Positions 1-11,087 of a DNA stretch of 64,000 bases are shown here, piece after piece (position 1 is the stretch's first letter; each line of letters opens with the position of its first letter). The stretch lies in the NCBI GenBank assembly GCA_016584305.1, contig JACEEZ010019052.1:24934-88933 (forward strand), read 5' to 3'. The DNA is from Chionoecetes opilio (lineage: Eukaryota > Arthropoda > Malacostraca > Decapoda > Majidae). The position numbers and the translations under genes were made by a program. The notes below the pieces were generated by a model. It had not been told where the DNA came from. It saw nothing but the letters and a program-made list of their open reading frames with translations, and ran no database searches.

Positions 1-187
1 CCTTTGATAAATATTTACATTTTTATATTAAATGTATTTAAATACAATGTATTTAAATACTCATAAAAGTATTTAAATACTGTATTTAAATACATAACAA
101 CCAATGTATTTATAAATACATCTCTAAATACTCAAATGTATCTGAATACGTATTTAAATTACAATTGTATTTAAATACTGCCCAGCT
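1..187. repeat. GTATTTAAATAC palindromic repeat cluster (hAT-like sub-terminal repeat)
   Basis: About ten intact or decayed copies of GTATTTAAATAC are packed here, ending in TGCCCAGCTCTG at 178-189. Arrays of this palindrome followed by a CCCAGCTCT motif resemble the ends of some hAT-type DNA transposons. A second, more decayed example lies at 51485-51915 and also ends in CCCAGCTCT. No transposase is present. The superfamily is an inference from the motif only. Confidence 0.45.
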
Positions 188-287
188 CTGGGTTAGGTTT
201 AGATTAGGCTTAGGTTTTGTAGAGTTATTTAGGTTAAATAAGTGAATCCGATAGTGAGCGATTGCACGGCTGGCGCGGCTGGTTGGC

Positions 288-360
288 GCCGCCAACTCCT
301 GCGGAATATTAACCTCCAGCAATATCATTCTTCGGTAAATATTCCGCAGAAGTTGGCGGC
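288..360. repeat. 23-bp inverted repeat (hairpin)
   Basis: The arms at 288-310 and 338-360 are reverse complements with one mismatch over 23 bp and a 27-bp spacer. The right arm ends exactly where the duplicated 11-kb block begins (361). It may be the end of a foldback or MITE-like element. Confidence 0.7.
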
Positions 361-865
361 ACAAACAATTCGTGTGGGCTCGTGGAACGTTCTGAGCCTC
401 TCAGACGATCGTTGACTACCTCTCCTATCGGGCGAGCTCAGTAGGCTGAGGGTGGATATAGTGAGACTCTCTGAGACGAAGAGGCCTGGCAGTGGCGAGA
501 CTAGCAGTGACGGTTACACCTACTCCTGGTCCGGCATGAGCAATGGTCACCATGTCCTGGGAGTAGCTATAGGCATCTCTAGCAAACTGCAGCCGTCAGT
601 TGTAGAAGTTACTCCGGTAGATGAGCGTATAATGCGGGTGAGGATGAAACACACTGGGTTTAATGTCTTTTGCAGCAGTGTACGTTCCTACCAAGGTGCG
701 TAAAACTGAAGAGAAGGAGATGTTCTACGCCAAATTCGACTCTGTATTAGACCAGTGTCTTTCTCGGGACACACTCATTGTCTTGGGCGACTTTAATGTT
801 ACTACTGGCACTGTGAGAGATGGCTACTAGTTATGTATTGCTCCCCATGGTTCCGGTACCAGAAA
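361..865 (+). mobile_element. RTE-like LINE, copy 1: endonuclease domain (5' part)
   Basis: This segment encodes the start of an apurinic/apyrimidinic-type endonuclease of a non-LTR retrotransposon, the enzyme that nicks target DNA for target-primed reverse transcription. Visible motifs are GSWNVLSLS near 375-405, RLSETKRPGSGETSS near 460-510, SYSWSGMSNG-like sequence, and the catalytic-region GDFNVT near 785-805, followed by PHGSGTRN. Frameshifts and a stop in the first 60 bases break the frame, so it is a pseudogene. The wording is that of RTE/BovB-type endonucleases often annotated as craniofacial development protein 2-like; the clade is my recognition, not a search result. The element is interrupted at 866 by a CR1-like insertion and resumes near 2279. 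Confidence 0.85.
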
Positions 866-2278
866 CATAAGAACATAAGAAAATAAGGAAGCTACAAGAG
901 GCCAGGAGTCCTACACGTGGTAGTTCCTGTCACCTAACACTACCTACATCCACCTTTCATCCCCATCCATGAACCTATCCAGCCCCTCTTTAAAGCTCCC
1001 TAATGACTCAGCACTAACTACCTGTCTACTGAGACCATTCCATTCATTCACCACCTTATTTGTGAACCAGTTTTTTCCTATTGCCTTTCTAAATCTACGC
1101 TTTTCCAGCTGGAATCCGTTACTTCTTGTTCTACCCTGGTTAAAAGCCGTAAGAATTTTTCCTACCTCTCTTTTATTAAATCCCTTTATCCACTTAAAAA
1201 CTTCTATCAGATCGCCCCTTACTCTGCGTCTCTCGAGTGAGTGTAATTTTAATAACTTCAATCTCCTCTCATAACTAAAGTTACGCATCCCGTGTATCAT
1301 TTTGGTCATCCTTCTCTGCACTGTTTCTAACAAGGCTATATCCTTCCTGTAATATGGAGACCAAAACTGAACCGCATAGTCTAGGTGAGGCCTGACTAGA
1401 GCCAGATAAGGCTTTAGAATAGCTTCCGCACTTCTACTTTTAACACTTCTGGTAATGAATCCTAATACTCTATTAGCTCTATTTCTGGCCTCAATACATT
1501 GTTTCCTAGGTCGGAGGTTGGGCTCACCCTCACTCCAAGATATTTTGCACCTTATGATCTTTTCAGCGATACATTGCTTATGGTGTATCTATTACAGGGT
1601 TTTTCTACCAACATTCATAACGCTGCATTTATCAATATTAAATTTCATCTGCCATCTGACTGCCCACTCGTTTAAGTTTATCTAAGTCTCCATGCAATAT
1701 GTTTACATCAGACTGTGATCCAATAGTCCTACCTACCTTAGTATCATTAGCAAACTTGCTGATATCACTGCTAATCCCACTATTCAAGTCGTTGATGTAA
1801 ATCAAAAATAGTAATGGACCCAAAACAGACCCTTGTGGAACTCCACTTGTCACCAGTCCCCATTCAGATTAGAACCATTAATTGTAACCCTTTGTTGCCT
1901 ATTACTTAGCCAAGCTCTGATCCAATGAAGAACCTTCCCATCTATTCCATGAGCCTTAACCTTATTTAAGAGTCGCTCGTGTGGTACTTTGTCAAATGCC
2001 TTACAAAAGTCCAGATATATTAATCATAATCCTTATCATTATCTGCCTCTCATAAACTTTCCTATAAAAACTCCAATAAATTGTGAGACATGACCTACCT
2101 TGGTGAATCCATGCTGTGAATCATTGATCAAACTATGTTTATCTAACGTGCTCTCTAATGTTTTTTGCAATAAAGATTCCATAATTTACCCACCACTGAC
2201 GTTAGACTTACGGGTCGATAAATTTGACTTTAGTCCTCTGTCTCCTTCTAATATGGGAACAAGTCTTAACAAGTTCAA
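866..2278 (-). mobile_element. CR1-like LINE inserted antisense into RTE, copy 1
   Basis: A 5'-truncated LINE on the minus strand. Its reverse transcriptase C-terminus reads openly at 1333-944 (VQRRMTKMIHGMRNFSYERR, ending in FKEGLDRFMDG). Upstream parts include [20 protein letters not shown] near 1850-1790, followed by an FAND box. The 3' end at 866-895 consists of repeated TTCTTATG-type octamers (minus strand); short octamer tails instead of poly-A are characteristic of CR1 elements. The flanks carry AGAAACAT (861-868) and a one-base-shorter version near 2277-2284, consistent with a target-site duplication in the RTE host element. Several frameshifts and the altered active site show it is dead. 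Confidence 0.85.
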
Positions 2279-4599
2279 GAACATAGACAGTTCTCTGCTT
2301 CTGAATTTGTGCGAGGTCCGGAAGGTTGAGAATTGAGGTTCTTGGTATCAGAGAATAGAGCTGCACACGCTGGACACGGTATAGTAATGCCGGAGGGGTA
2401 GCTAAGGAGATCGACCACGTTCTCGTTAGTACTCGTTGGAGGATCCTCCAGAATTGTAGGGTTTACCGGAGTGCTGAGTTATTTGGAACAGATCACAGAC
2501 TTGTGTTGCTACACATAAGCTTCGTGTCAAGTCCAGAAGATCTCACGAGTTAACCATACTGTGTTTCTTCTTGAGAAACTGAAGGACTTAACATGTGCCC
2601 ATGCGTATACACAGTGGCAGTCTAAAATCGGTTTGATGTGCTCGGTGCCCTTGAGGACTCTGTAGAACTGTTGGTTACCTGCAAACGTGAAACTGTACAG
2701 GCTGTCGCCTGACAGTACAAGGAGTGTAGTGGGAAGCGCACGAGGTCAAGGCGTGTTTTGTCTCGACGGAGACGCTGGAGAAAAATCGAGGAGAGACGCG
2801 CTGCCAGGCTGGCTGGGAACCACGACCAGCATAGGGCTCTGTCACGCTGGACTAGGACCCTCCTGGGGAGAGACAAGGAGAGGTATGTCAGGAGTCTCGC
2901 TGAGGATGTCGAGGGCCATTTGAACGCTAATGACCTCCGACCCGCCTACCGAGCCCTGAAGAAGCTCCGTTCCAAGTCTCCAACTCGGGCGAATGCTATT
3001 CGAGCAGCAGATGGGCGTCTCGTGTTGGACATAGATGGCCAGATGGCTCGTTGGACTGAGTACTTTGGGCAGTTATTCACGGTGGACCATCCAATTGAGC
3101 AGCTTCACACCACTGGGTTACGGGCAGTGGATGCCGATCCTCCCATTGACGAAACTGCACCTCTCTTGACGAAGTCAGAGAGGCTGTAGCAAAGTTGAGG
3201 GATAGCAAGGCCAGCTGGTGTTTGTAATATCAGTGCAGAGTTCCTCAAAGCTGGAGGTGAGGCTATGATCCGTGGGTTGCAAGCTGTCCTGACTGCCGTG
3301 TGGCAATCAGGTACCATTCCTCCTGACTGGAAAAGGGGGCTGGTCGTCCCTATCTGGAAAGGGAAAGGGGACCGTCAAGACTGCAACAATTACTGCGGTA
3401 TTACACTGTTTAGCGTGCCAGGCAAGGTGCTGCCCATTCTATTGCTGGACACGGATCCGCAGTTCATCTGCTTAAGCATCAAAGACCTCAGCAGTCTGGG
3501 TTCACACGCATGGTAAGTCAACAAACGGACCGTATTCTAGCGCTTCGTTTCCTGGTATGTGGAACGCCGCCGTGAGTTTCGACAGAGGATGCTTGCAGCC
3601 TATGTTGATCTCAAGAAGGCATTTGACTCAGTGCATCGTGAGTCACTCTGGGGTCTTCTGCGACTTCGTGGGATTCCTGCAAGGACTATTGGTTTGATGA
3701 CTGATCTGTACTCTGGGACTGAGAGTGCTGTGAAGTGTGGGGAGTGTGATCCAGCTTCTTTCCTGTGATACATGAGTGAGGCAAGGGTGCGTCCTTGCCC
3801 CCATCACTTTTCAACACTTGTATGGACTGGGTATTGGGCAAAGTTGTAGATCAAAGTGATGTTGGAGCATCCCTCCGCAACACCAAGATCACTGATCTTG
3901 TTTTTGCCGATAATGCAGTAATCTTTGCTGAGTCGCTGAAGGTCCTGGTGATGGTTCTCGAGGCGCTGCACCAGGAGGCAAAGCCTTTGGGACTTGAGGT
4001 CTCTTGCCTTATGACCAAGGTCTAGGTGTTTGGAGGCTTACTAAATGAAACAGTACAGTCTGTTCATGCGTGCGGCGAGGACATTGAGATCTTGGAAAGT
4101 TTTACATACCTTGGTAGCGCAGTCCATAATGACGGCGGGTCACATCAAGAAGTCTTATGACGGATTGACATAGCCCACGGTGTTATGGACTCGCTCAGCA
4201 GGAGTATTTGGCGTTGTCGGTACCTGTGCAGAAGGACAAAGATCCGGATTTTCAAGTCGCTTGTGATCCCTGTCTTACTCTATGGTTGTGAGACATGATG
4301 GATACTAAATAGCGATTTGAAGAGACGAATCGATACCTTTGGTAATAAGTGTCTTCGCAGAGTCATGGGGTATCGCTGGGATGATTACCTGTCAAATCAG
4401 CGATTGCACCGTGAGACTGCATCGAGGCCTATGACCTGCATTGTCCGTCAGCGCCAACTTCGGCTCGTGGCTGGGGCAAGTTGATGTTTCTTGTCGAGAG
4501 CTGCTTGGTATGGGAAAGGAGCTTGCATTTGGACTCGCGCGTGGTGACCCCTGGGAGTGGCGTCATAGGGTGGGCGAGGCGACGTGCCCCCCGGTGTAT
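2279..4599 (+). mobile_element. RTE-like LINE, copy 1: reverse transcriptase part
   Basis: The element resumes after the CR1 insertion with the end of the endonuclease (AGGVAKEIDHVLVSTRW-like sequence near 2385-2440) and continues into the connector (YVRSLAEDVEGHLNANDLRP, near 2880-2945) and reverse transcriptase. RT motifs seen in order are GTIPPDWKRGLVVPIWKGKG (3310-3370), AYVDLKKAFDSVHRESLWGL (3600-3660), GCVLAPSLFN (3790-3820) and FADNAVI (3900-3925), where the catalytic FADD box has its second Asp replaced by Asn. The C-terminal region has YGCET, LRRVMGYRWDDYLSNQ and the GEATCPPVY end near 4575-4600. Numerous frameshifts and stops make it a pseudogene. It shares all major lesions with copy 2. 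Confidence 0.88.
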
Positions 4600-4959
4600 T
4601 TTTTTTATTTTATTTTTTTATTTACATCTGTGCCTATAGGGCATGCAGGCAGTGACCTCAGGGTTCGGATGGTAGGACCTGGAGGCTCACTTGAGGGCTG
4701 TGATGGTTGGCCCTCGCCCGTGGTGCGCAGGCAGGATTTTATAGTGACGCCTGTAATTAGAGGGCTCATGCCGCCCCCTTGTAGACTCAGATGCACTCGC
4801 AATCGGAAGGTAGAGTTAATGGCCGGGCTGTGGGTATTTTAGGCCACTCGATGGTGCAGAAATATTTTAAGTGGATTTATGGGTCTCACTCGGGATCGAA
4901 CTCGGGTCTTCGAGAACGCCACAAAGGTGACGCTAACCACTCTGCTACCGCCATCCCGA
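4600..4959 (-). mobile_element. tRNA-derived SINE inserted in RTE, copy 1
   Basis: On the minus strand the element begins at 4959 with a tRNA-like head: GGCGGTAGCAGAGTGG (A box, near 4952-4937) and GAGTTCGATCCCG (B box, near 4903-4891). It ends in an A-rich tail seen as the T-rich tract at 4600-4629. GTAT flanks both sides (4596-4599 and 4960-4963). The RTE reading interrupted at GGTGTAT resumes as TATGCCCCC, so it is an insertion into the RTE 3' end. The head matches those near 61978 and 41523. Confidence 0.75.
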
Positions 4960-5360
4960 GTATGCCCCCAATGATTGATTGTACCACTGCCGACTGTGGT
5001 TTCGTTGGAAGGGGAAGTCTATACTGTGAGGGTTCGAGTCCTCACCAAATCAATATATAATAATAGTGGGATATATGTTTAGCGCCAAATGGGATTGTAC
5101 CCTGTCAGTGCGTCTGTGAAAAGATTCTTCTGACGAGATTCATAAGGGAAAATCAGTCGGCCCAGGGCAGTGTAGCGCTCCGTCCCAGTGTAGTCCTATG
5201 GAACTTACATTAGTTCCTGTCCCAGCCTCCATGACCAGTTCCTACATACTCATGTCCATCTAGTCATGAGGGCTGCAGCTCCCCTTCGGCATCTTCTTCA
5301 GAGTAACATCACGACGGCAGAAGAGAGAAAGTAAAGAGTGAAAGTGAAAGTGGTCAACCT
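4960..5360 (+). mobile_element. RTE-like LINE, copy 1: 3' end and probable 3' UTR
   Basis: After the SINE the sequence resumes with the last codons (YAPND then stop) of the RTE protein. Non-coding sequence follows, with GGTTCGAGTCCTCACC at 5033-5048 and a motif-rich stretch to about 5355. This stretch recurs downstream of the RTE copies at 16469 and 18397. The exact 3' boundary is not visible because every copy is followed by the same flank. Confidence 0.5.
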
Positions 5361-5837
5361 GCAGTAACAGCATGCAAAACATTACAGGCGGGTCACAATC
5401 AGGTATATTACGGTTTAGGTCATCCGCGATTTCGAAGTTGAAACTAAGTTTTCCGAATAGTTTTTATGTTCTTAGTATGAACTTGCCATTCGTTTTGCTG
5501 GAAGCCATTTTGTTTATAGGTGTAGCCATACACCATAGCCCGCCCAGCCCGCAAATCTTGTTTCGCTTTGCACTGCCATAATTTGAAAATTGTAGTATTT
5601 GTATATCATCTGTTACTAAACCAAACCTAACCTAACCTAATCTGATTTAAACTAACTTAACCGTTTCTGGCTGAAATTACTAGATTTTGGGTAGAATATG
5701 TATCACCATTATATTCATTTACACCAAGGGAAATGGGGTTCAAAAGACTCACTGAGAATGAGGAGATCTACACGATGAGACAGGTTAGAATTGTCATGCT
5801 CAACGATCACCTAAATCATTATAACACAATTTGATAT
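5361..5837. other. Non-coding flank with short CCTAA tract
   Basis: No gene is recognisable. It holds CCTAACCTAACCTAATC near 5624-5641, a short telomere-type interstitial tract common in arthropod DNA. The last four bases, ATAT (5834-5837), are the left target-site duplication of the LTR element. Confidence 0.6.
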
Positions 5838-6652
5838 TGTTACGACGGCAGGCAGTGCCTTCATCAGGGTGACGTCATTCGCGCCGAGGATTCCTATTGG
5901 CCGCAGCACGGTTGCCACTGGACGGTGATTGGCTGGCTGGTGGGCGCCGTGACGAAGGAAGAAGAAAAGAGGGGTGCCGCGCGCACCCAAGAGGCAGTCA
6001 GGTTAGAGACATCTCTAGGAGAAGACGCGCGCGCGGGCTGCCGGCTGTGGCAGTCACCGACGAAGGGGAACGGCGGGGCCAGTAGAGAGATGACTTCTGA
6101 CTCGTTGGGAGGCACGGGGGACTTTCCTGGGAGAGGAATTGCCCTGTGGACTGCGGCGCCTGCACGAGGCGGCCAGCTGAACTGTTCCTGTTGGTGTTAA
6201 AAACACTGTGGTAAGGCGACGTAACGTCTCCCGTGGTGCGTTGTGGCGCCTGACAAGGCGGCCACTGTGGTGTGCCTGTGGGTGGCATGTGTTGTGGTTA
6301 TGTAGCGTCTCTTACGACGGCCGATAGGTCGGGGGTTGTGGCGTGTGTTGTAGTGTCTAGTTGTAGATTTGTAGTGAGTGACATTGAAACATGTACTGTG
6401 TGTTACTTCAATATAACACCGTCAAAGGACCCCTTGTGTTTGCCTAAACCCTTCCCCCCTGAGTGTGTGAGCAGCCAGAGAAGGGAACACAGCCTGGTAA
6501 GTCCTCAATTCCTAGCATGAGCCTGTTTTACGTGCTACGCGTCCCCCCCCCTCGTCTTAAGCACATGCCTGCTTCTCTGCATCTCAAGAGAGACCCGAAG
6601 CTGGTGTAGAGGAGCCTAGCTGAGGACAGCAAAAAGGGGGGCGTTCGTTGCA
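5838..6652 (+). repeat. 5' LTR of a non-autonomous LTR retrotransposon, copy 1
   Basis: This repeat starts TGTTACGACGGCAGGCAG and ends GTTCGTTGCA (TG...CA). It is repeated in the same orientation at 8181, 17367, 19296 and 21662. Next to it (6653 on) is a decayed primer-binding site (intact at 20119). The LTR is GC-rich and holds the CRE-like TGACGTCA (5870-5877). In other copies its last 73-78 bp are separated from the body by an insertion. Confidence 0.85.
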
Positions 6653-8180
6653 CTGTGTTCAGTTGTGGGATTTTGCTGGAAATTGAGGTGAAAAAAGGCA
6701 GGTATCGTGAAATTCCTTTGTCTGGCTTCGGGGGAAAGTCAGATGGCGGGCAGTGCTGATTCAGCGGCACAGCCGTCCTTGGCAGACCTTATGGCGGTGA
6801 TGCAATCCATGAGTGTTACTTTGAGAGCAGGACAAAAGGCGTGCATGAGAAATTAAGACAATGTTCGGTAATCCCACGCGGAAGTGACTGAGCGTTTGGT
6901 TGAAGTAAAACGTGAGTGAAAAGTGAGGTCTAAGTGAAGTACCCACTAAGGCAGAGCGAAAAGAGTTAGAGCAAGTGATGAGTGAGCAGAAAAACCTGGC
7001 TGTGGATGATAGTCTGACGTGTGGCTAGCGCTGGGGCCGCGGCTTGTGACCCGGTCATGGGTGTGATTGTGAAGCGAGAGTCTAGGGGTGAGAGCGCGGG
7101 CCGCGGTTTTGTGAGTGGGAGGTGGGGCTGTGTTGTGAAGTGTAGGGAGAGCGTAGCCCTGCCCTCTCACTACCCACTCCACCTAGCTCACGCGAGTCTC
7201 CGCCTCGTCGTGTGGGCCCGAGTGCACGTCAGGAATGTGGCGACTTGCGACACAGGCCGCAGGAGCTTGATGCGCCTGTGTCGTGGAAGGCCTGTCGGGC
7301 CCAATTCGCGACGCTGGCGAGCAGCGTGAAAGGCGTGCAAGGCCTGGTTGGTGGCCTGCGCCAAGACGGGTGCGCGATCAAGCGCCCACTGTGGAAGGGC
7401 AAGAAACCGCTCACTTCGCCTTGACATGTAATCACCGGAAGAGAGGGCCGTCTGAGTGAGCGTAGGAGGCCACACAGCAAGCGAGGTAGGCCTCCGAGCG
7501 CAGGATGACGAAGTGGAGCACCCCTACGCGGCTCAGCCCGCTTTCGGGGTAGATGACGAGCAGTTGAGCTACTCCTGCAGTGTGTGGCCCCCGCGAAGCT
7601 GGTACAGGTGGCAGTAACTGCTTGTTATGACGGTGGAAGGATAGACCGTGCCCGCTACCAGGCAGAGCCAGCCACAACGTGTTGCTGTTAAGCCCTGTCG
7701 CACCGTCACCGGCGCCTTGCAGTGGAGGGCATGGTCTGCAGTGGAAGTCATGGCGCCTTTGCCAGGGAGACTGGAGCAGTGGAGCCGGGTTAGAGCTGCG
7801 GAGGCCCAGTGGAGTGTGAAGACTCCTGGGCCGCGGTTACCTCTGGCGGGCCAAGGGGTAAAGGAGTCCCTCTGTGGTTTGTGGCGCCTGGTTGAGTTTG
7901 CAGCTGGTTCCTGCTGGTGTGTCTCGCGTGTGAAGAGGGGGCCTGGTGTGACTTTCCGACACTGCAGTAGCGGCTGGTGGATGACGATGGAGGGACTTGC
8001 AGTTGTGAAGCTTTGGGGTGGTAGTATTTGGTAAAAGGTGGTTTGTTTAATGATGAGGCGAGTTGCTTTTCATTTGAGGAGTTTGTGTTATATGTGTATG
8101 TAGCCATGTATTATGATTTTTCTGTTTCTTTTTAGTTTTGGCTGGCCGAGGTCGGCCAGTTTTTGATGAGAGGAGGGCAG
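6653..8180 (+). pseudogene. LTR element internal region with broken gag-like gene, copy 1
   Basis: This is the internal part of the LTR element between its two LTRs. The gag-like reading frame, open in copy 2 (20210-20983), is here broken by several single-base losses and gains. Fragments can still be read, such as PVSWKACRAQFATLAS near 7280-7325. No protease, reverse transcriptase, RNase H or integrase motif is visible in the rest, so the element could only have moved with enzymes supplied in trans. A purine-rich tract (GAGAGGAGGGCAG, 8168-8180) immediately precedes the 3' LTR, as expected for a polypurine tract. Confidence 0.7.
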
Positions 8181-8930
8181 TGTTACGACGGCAGCAGTGC
8201 CTTCATCAGGGTGACGTCATTCGCGCCAAGGATCCTATTGGCCGCGGCACGTGGCCACTGGACGGTGATTGGCTGGCTGGTGGACGCCGTTACGAAGAGA
8301 AGAAAGAAAAGAGGGGTGCCGCGCAGACCCAAGAGGCAGTCATGTTAGAGACGTCTCTAGGGGAAGACGCGGCGCGGGCTGCCGGCTTGTGGCAGTCGCC
8401 GACGAAGGGAACGGCGGGGCCAGTGGAGAGACGACTCCTGGCTCGTTGGGAGGCCACGGGGGACTTCCTGGGAGAGGAATTGCCCCTGGACTGCGGCGCC
8501 TGCACGAGGCGGCCAGCTGTACTGTTCCTGTTGGTGTGCCGGTAAAAGCACTGTGGTAAGGCGACGTGACGTCTCTCGTGGTGCGTTGTGGCGCCTGACG
8601 AGGCGGCCACTGTGGTGTGCCTGTGGGTGGCATGTGTTGTGGTTATGTAGTCGTCTCCTACGACGGTCCGCATAGGTCGGGGTTGTGGCGTGTGTTGTAG
8701 TGTCTATTGTAGATTTGTAGTGAGTGACATTGAAACTTGTACTGTGTGTTACTTAAAATAAACACCCTCAAAGGACCCCTTGTGTTTGCCTAAACCCTTC
8801 CCCCCTGAGTGTGTGAACAGATAGAGAAGGGGAACACAGCCTGGTAGGTTCTCAATTCCTAGCACGAACCCTGTTTACGTGCTACGCGTCCCGCCCTCTG
8901 TCTTATAAGCAGCCTGTCTGCTTCCCTGCA
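8181..8930 (+). repeat. 3' LTR, copy 1, interrupted after TGCA
   Basis: The second direct copy of the LTR begins TGTTACGACGGCAG after the polypurine tract. It stops at TGCA (8927-8930), about 73-78 bp short of the full LTR end. A different sequence beginning CACAAAAC then starts. The same break occurs at 22416. Confidence 0.85.
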
Positions 8931-9139
8931 CACAAAACAAAAGTTAGTCATGGTGACTAACTTAGCATACTCAAGCCGTGGGGTCTAAAACGAGTAACCC
9001 AAGTTAGTCACGCTGAGTAACAATGGTTAGTCATTTTTTGAGTAACTACATAGTAAATCCGAGTATGGTCTTAGTCTAAAAAAAATGACTAACCAGTTCG
9101 TCAAGTTCACCGTTTTGAGTATCCACATTAGTAAATTTG

Positions 9140-9760
9140 ACTAAGGGGGCAAAAAATGCACCTTTAGGGGGGCAAAAAAATGCACCTTTAGGCGTGCAAG
9201 TTTTGCACCTTTATAGGTGCAACTTTTGCACCTTTTGGTGGGGTGCACTTTTGCACCCATATAGGTGCAGCAAATGCACCTTTAGGGGTGCAACTTTGCA
9301 GCTTTAAAGGTGCAAAACTATATCACATATTTTGCACCTTTAAGGGTGCAAGGTTGCACCTTAACATTAGGGTGCAACTTTTTGCACCTTTTGGAATTGG
9401 AATTTTGGGTGCGATTTTGCACCCATATGGGTGCAAAAAATGCACCTTTAGGGGTGCAACTTTTGCACCTTTATAGGTGCAACTCTTGCACCTTTTGGAG
9501 GGATGCACTTTTGCACCCATATGGGTGCAACAAATACACCTTTAAGGGTGAAACTTTGCACATTTAAAGATGCAAAATGATGTCCCACTTTTGCACCTTT
9601 AAAGGTGCAAAAGCTGCACCCACGCTCAAAACTACAGTTATTGCACCTTCTGGAGGAGGGCAATATTACACCCTATTGTACAAATAGGGTGCAATTATGC
9701 ACAACTCCAGAAGGTGCAAAAACTGCACCTCTGCACCTCCAGGAATGCAATTATAGTTAT
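9140..9760. repeat. Palindromic GTGCACC-type minisatellite
   Basis: About twenty pairs of GCACC...GGTGC units alternate in both orientations. Perfect palindromes occur, such as TTGCACCCATATGGGTGCAA (9417-9436). A 26-bp one at 9588-9613 is CTTTTGCACCTTT followed by its reverse complement. The array can fold into many hairpins or cruciforms. It lies entirely inside the TIR DNA element and recurs at 22635-23400. Confidence 0.85.
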
Positions 9761-11087
9761 CTGTCCTTTATGGATCTTTAAAGGAAGAATTCCCGATATC
9801 ATATTTTTTGATGGCAAGTTGGAGTAACTTTCTATCGAAAATTATAATATCATGAATTCCTCCTTCTATAAGATCCGTAATGAACAGAAATTTGCATTCT
9901 TGAAGGTGAGGTTGTTGCTGCAAGAGGGACATGTACACAAACAGCTTCTCCGATGCCCAAATCAATGTGGAAGTGCCTGCCCAATAAGTACTTCTTAAAA
10001 TTAAAGCAAGGATCTTAATAAACCAGCATTCATGTTAACATTGTCTACTTTACTTGTCTTTAAAGCGAAAAATTTGCATTAAAGGAAAAATAACAGGATT
10101 AAGTTAATAAGGATGTAATACATGATTATAGAAATACATCTTTATTAAAGCTGAAACAGCTTGAGATTAGAAAAAAATACAATGTTAGATTAACGTGTAC
10201 ATGTTTACAGGGTAGGAATGAATGACAATCTACTTAGTTCGCGATTTGTCCTTCAACGCTAAAAGATCAGGGGGATGGAAATATATTTCCGATACTTATC
10301 TTTGCAAACTGAATACAAATTACGTTATTTATATTTTCATATCTTAACAGCAAATCTATGAAAATTGAACAATGGAAATTTTTCATATATATGACTTACT
10401 TTTTTTTCATGCTAATGATAAATAAGACAATCATCATCTAAAATGGAAAAACGCGACAGTTGGCCAACCTAACCCTATGCATTATTGCAATAGCCTGTGA
10501 CTGATTAAGTGATTATTTACGGGAAAATGCTATTGGAAATTATTGGACCTGGCTATAATATTGTATGCAGTATAAGTAGAAAATAGTGTACATATCATAC
10601 AGGTATCAAAATATACTGCAAACACTGTTCTTATAAGTGAGATTAGTGCAACATCTTGTAGAGAAAGAAATATATAATTGAAGCTCTTTTTACTCAAACG
10701 CATTAAAGTAGGAAAGGAGTACATAAAATCCAATAAATATTTTCCAAGGTGACATCTGATGAAAAGCTTTTGAATTGCTATGTAATGTTTAAGAAAGACT
10801 AAAAACAAAAATAACTGGTGGATAGTTTAGCATTAAAAAGCCTAACAACTGGAAAAATACAACCTAAGAATTTTTTTTTTTTTAAACAGGAAAAGATGAA
10901 AGACATTCACTGAAAAGAAGCAAGATACACAATAAAATAACGCAGTGGCCAGTGGGAATATGATGGCTAATTCCACATATCAAATGACTGGCCTAGATGC
11001 CATGCTAATTCTATTTATTACTGTTTACAAGAATGCCAGTAGCTAATATGGTAGTATATTATATGCAGTGATATGCTCCATACCATA
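9761..11087. other. AT-rich interior of TIR element, no gene recognised
   Basis: Open frames here are short (under 95 codons) and have no recognisable motif. The stretch belongs to the left half of the DNA element and is matched by the noisier copy at 23400-25020. Confidence 0.6.

Noticed and set aside
4880..4959. Functional tRNA gene
   Set aside because: A- and B-box-like words are present but a paired acceptor stem and anticodon arm are not; it is the head of a SINE with an A tail and target duplication.
9140..9760. CRISPR-like repeat array
   Set aside because: Units are palindromic, irregularly spaced and have no unique spacers; the window is eukaryotic and has no cas genes.
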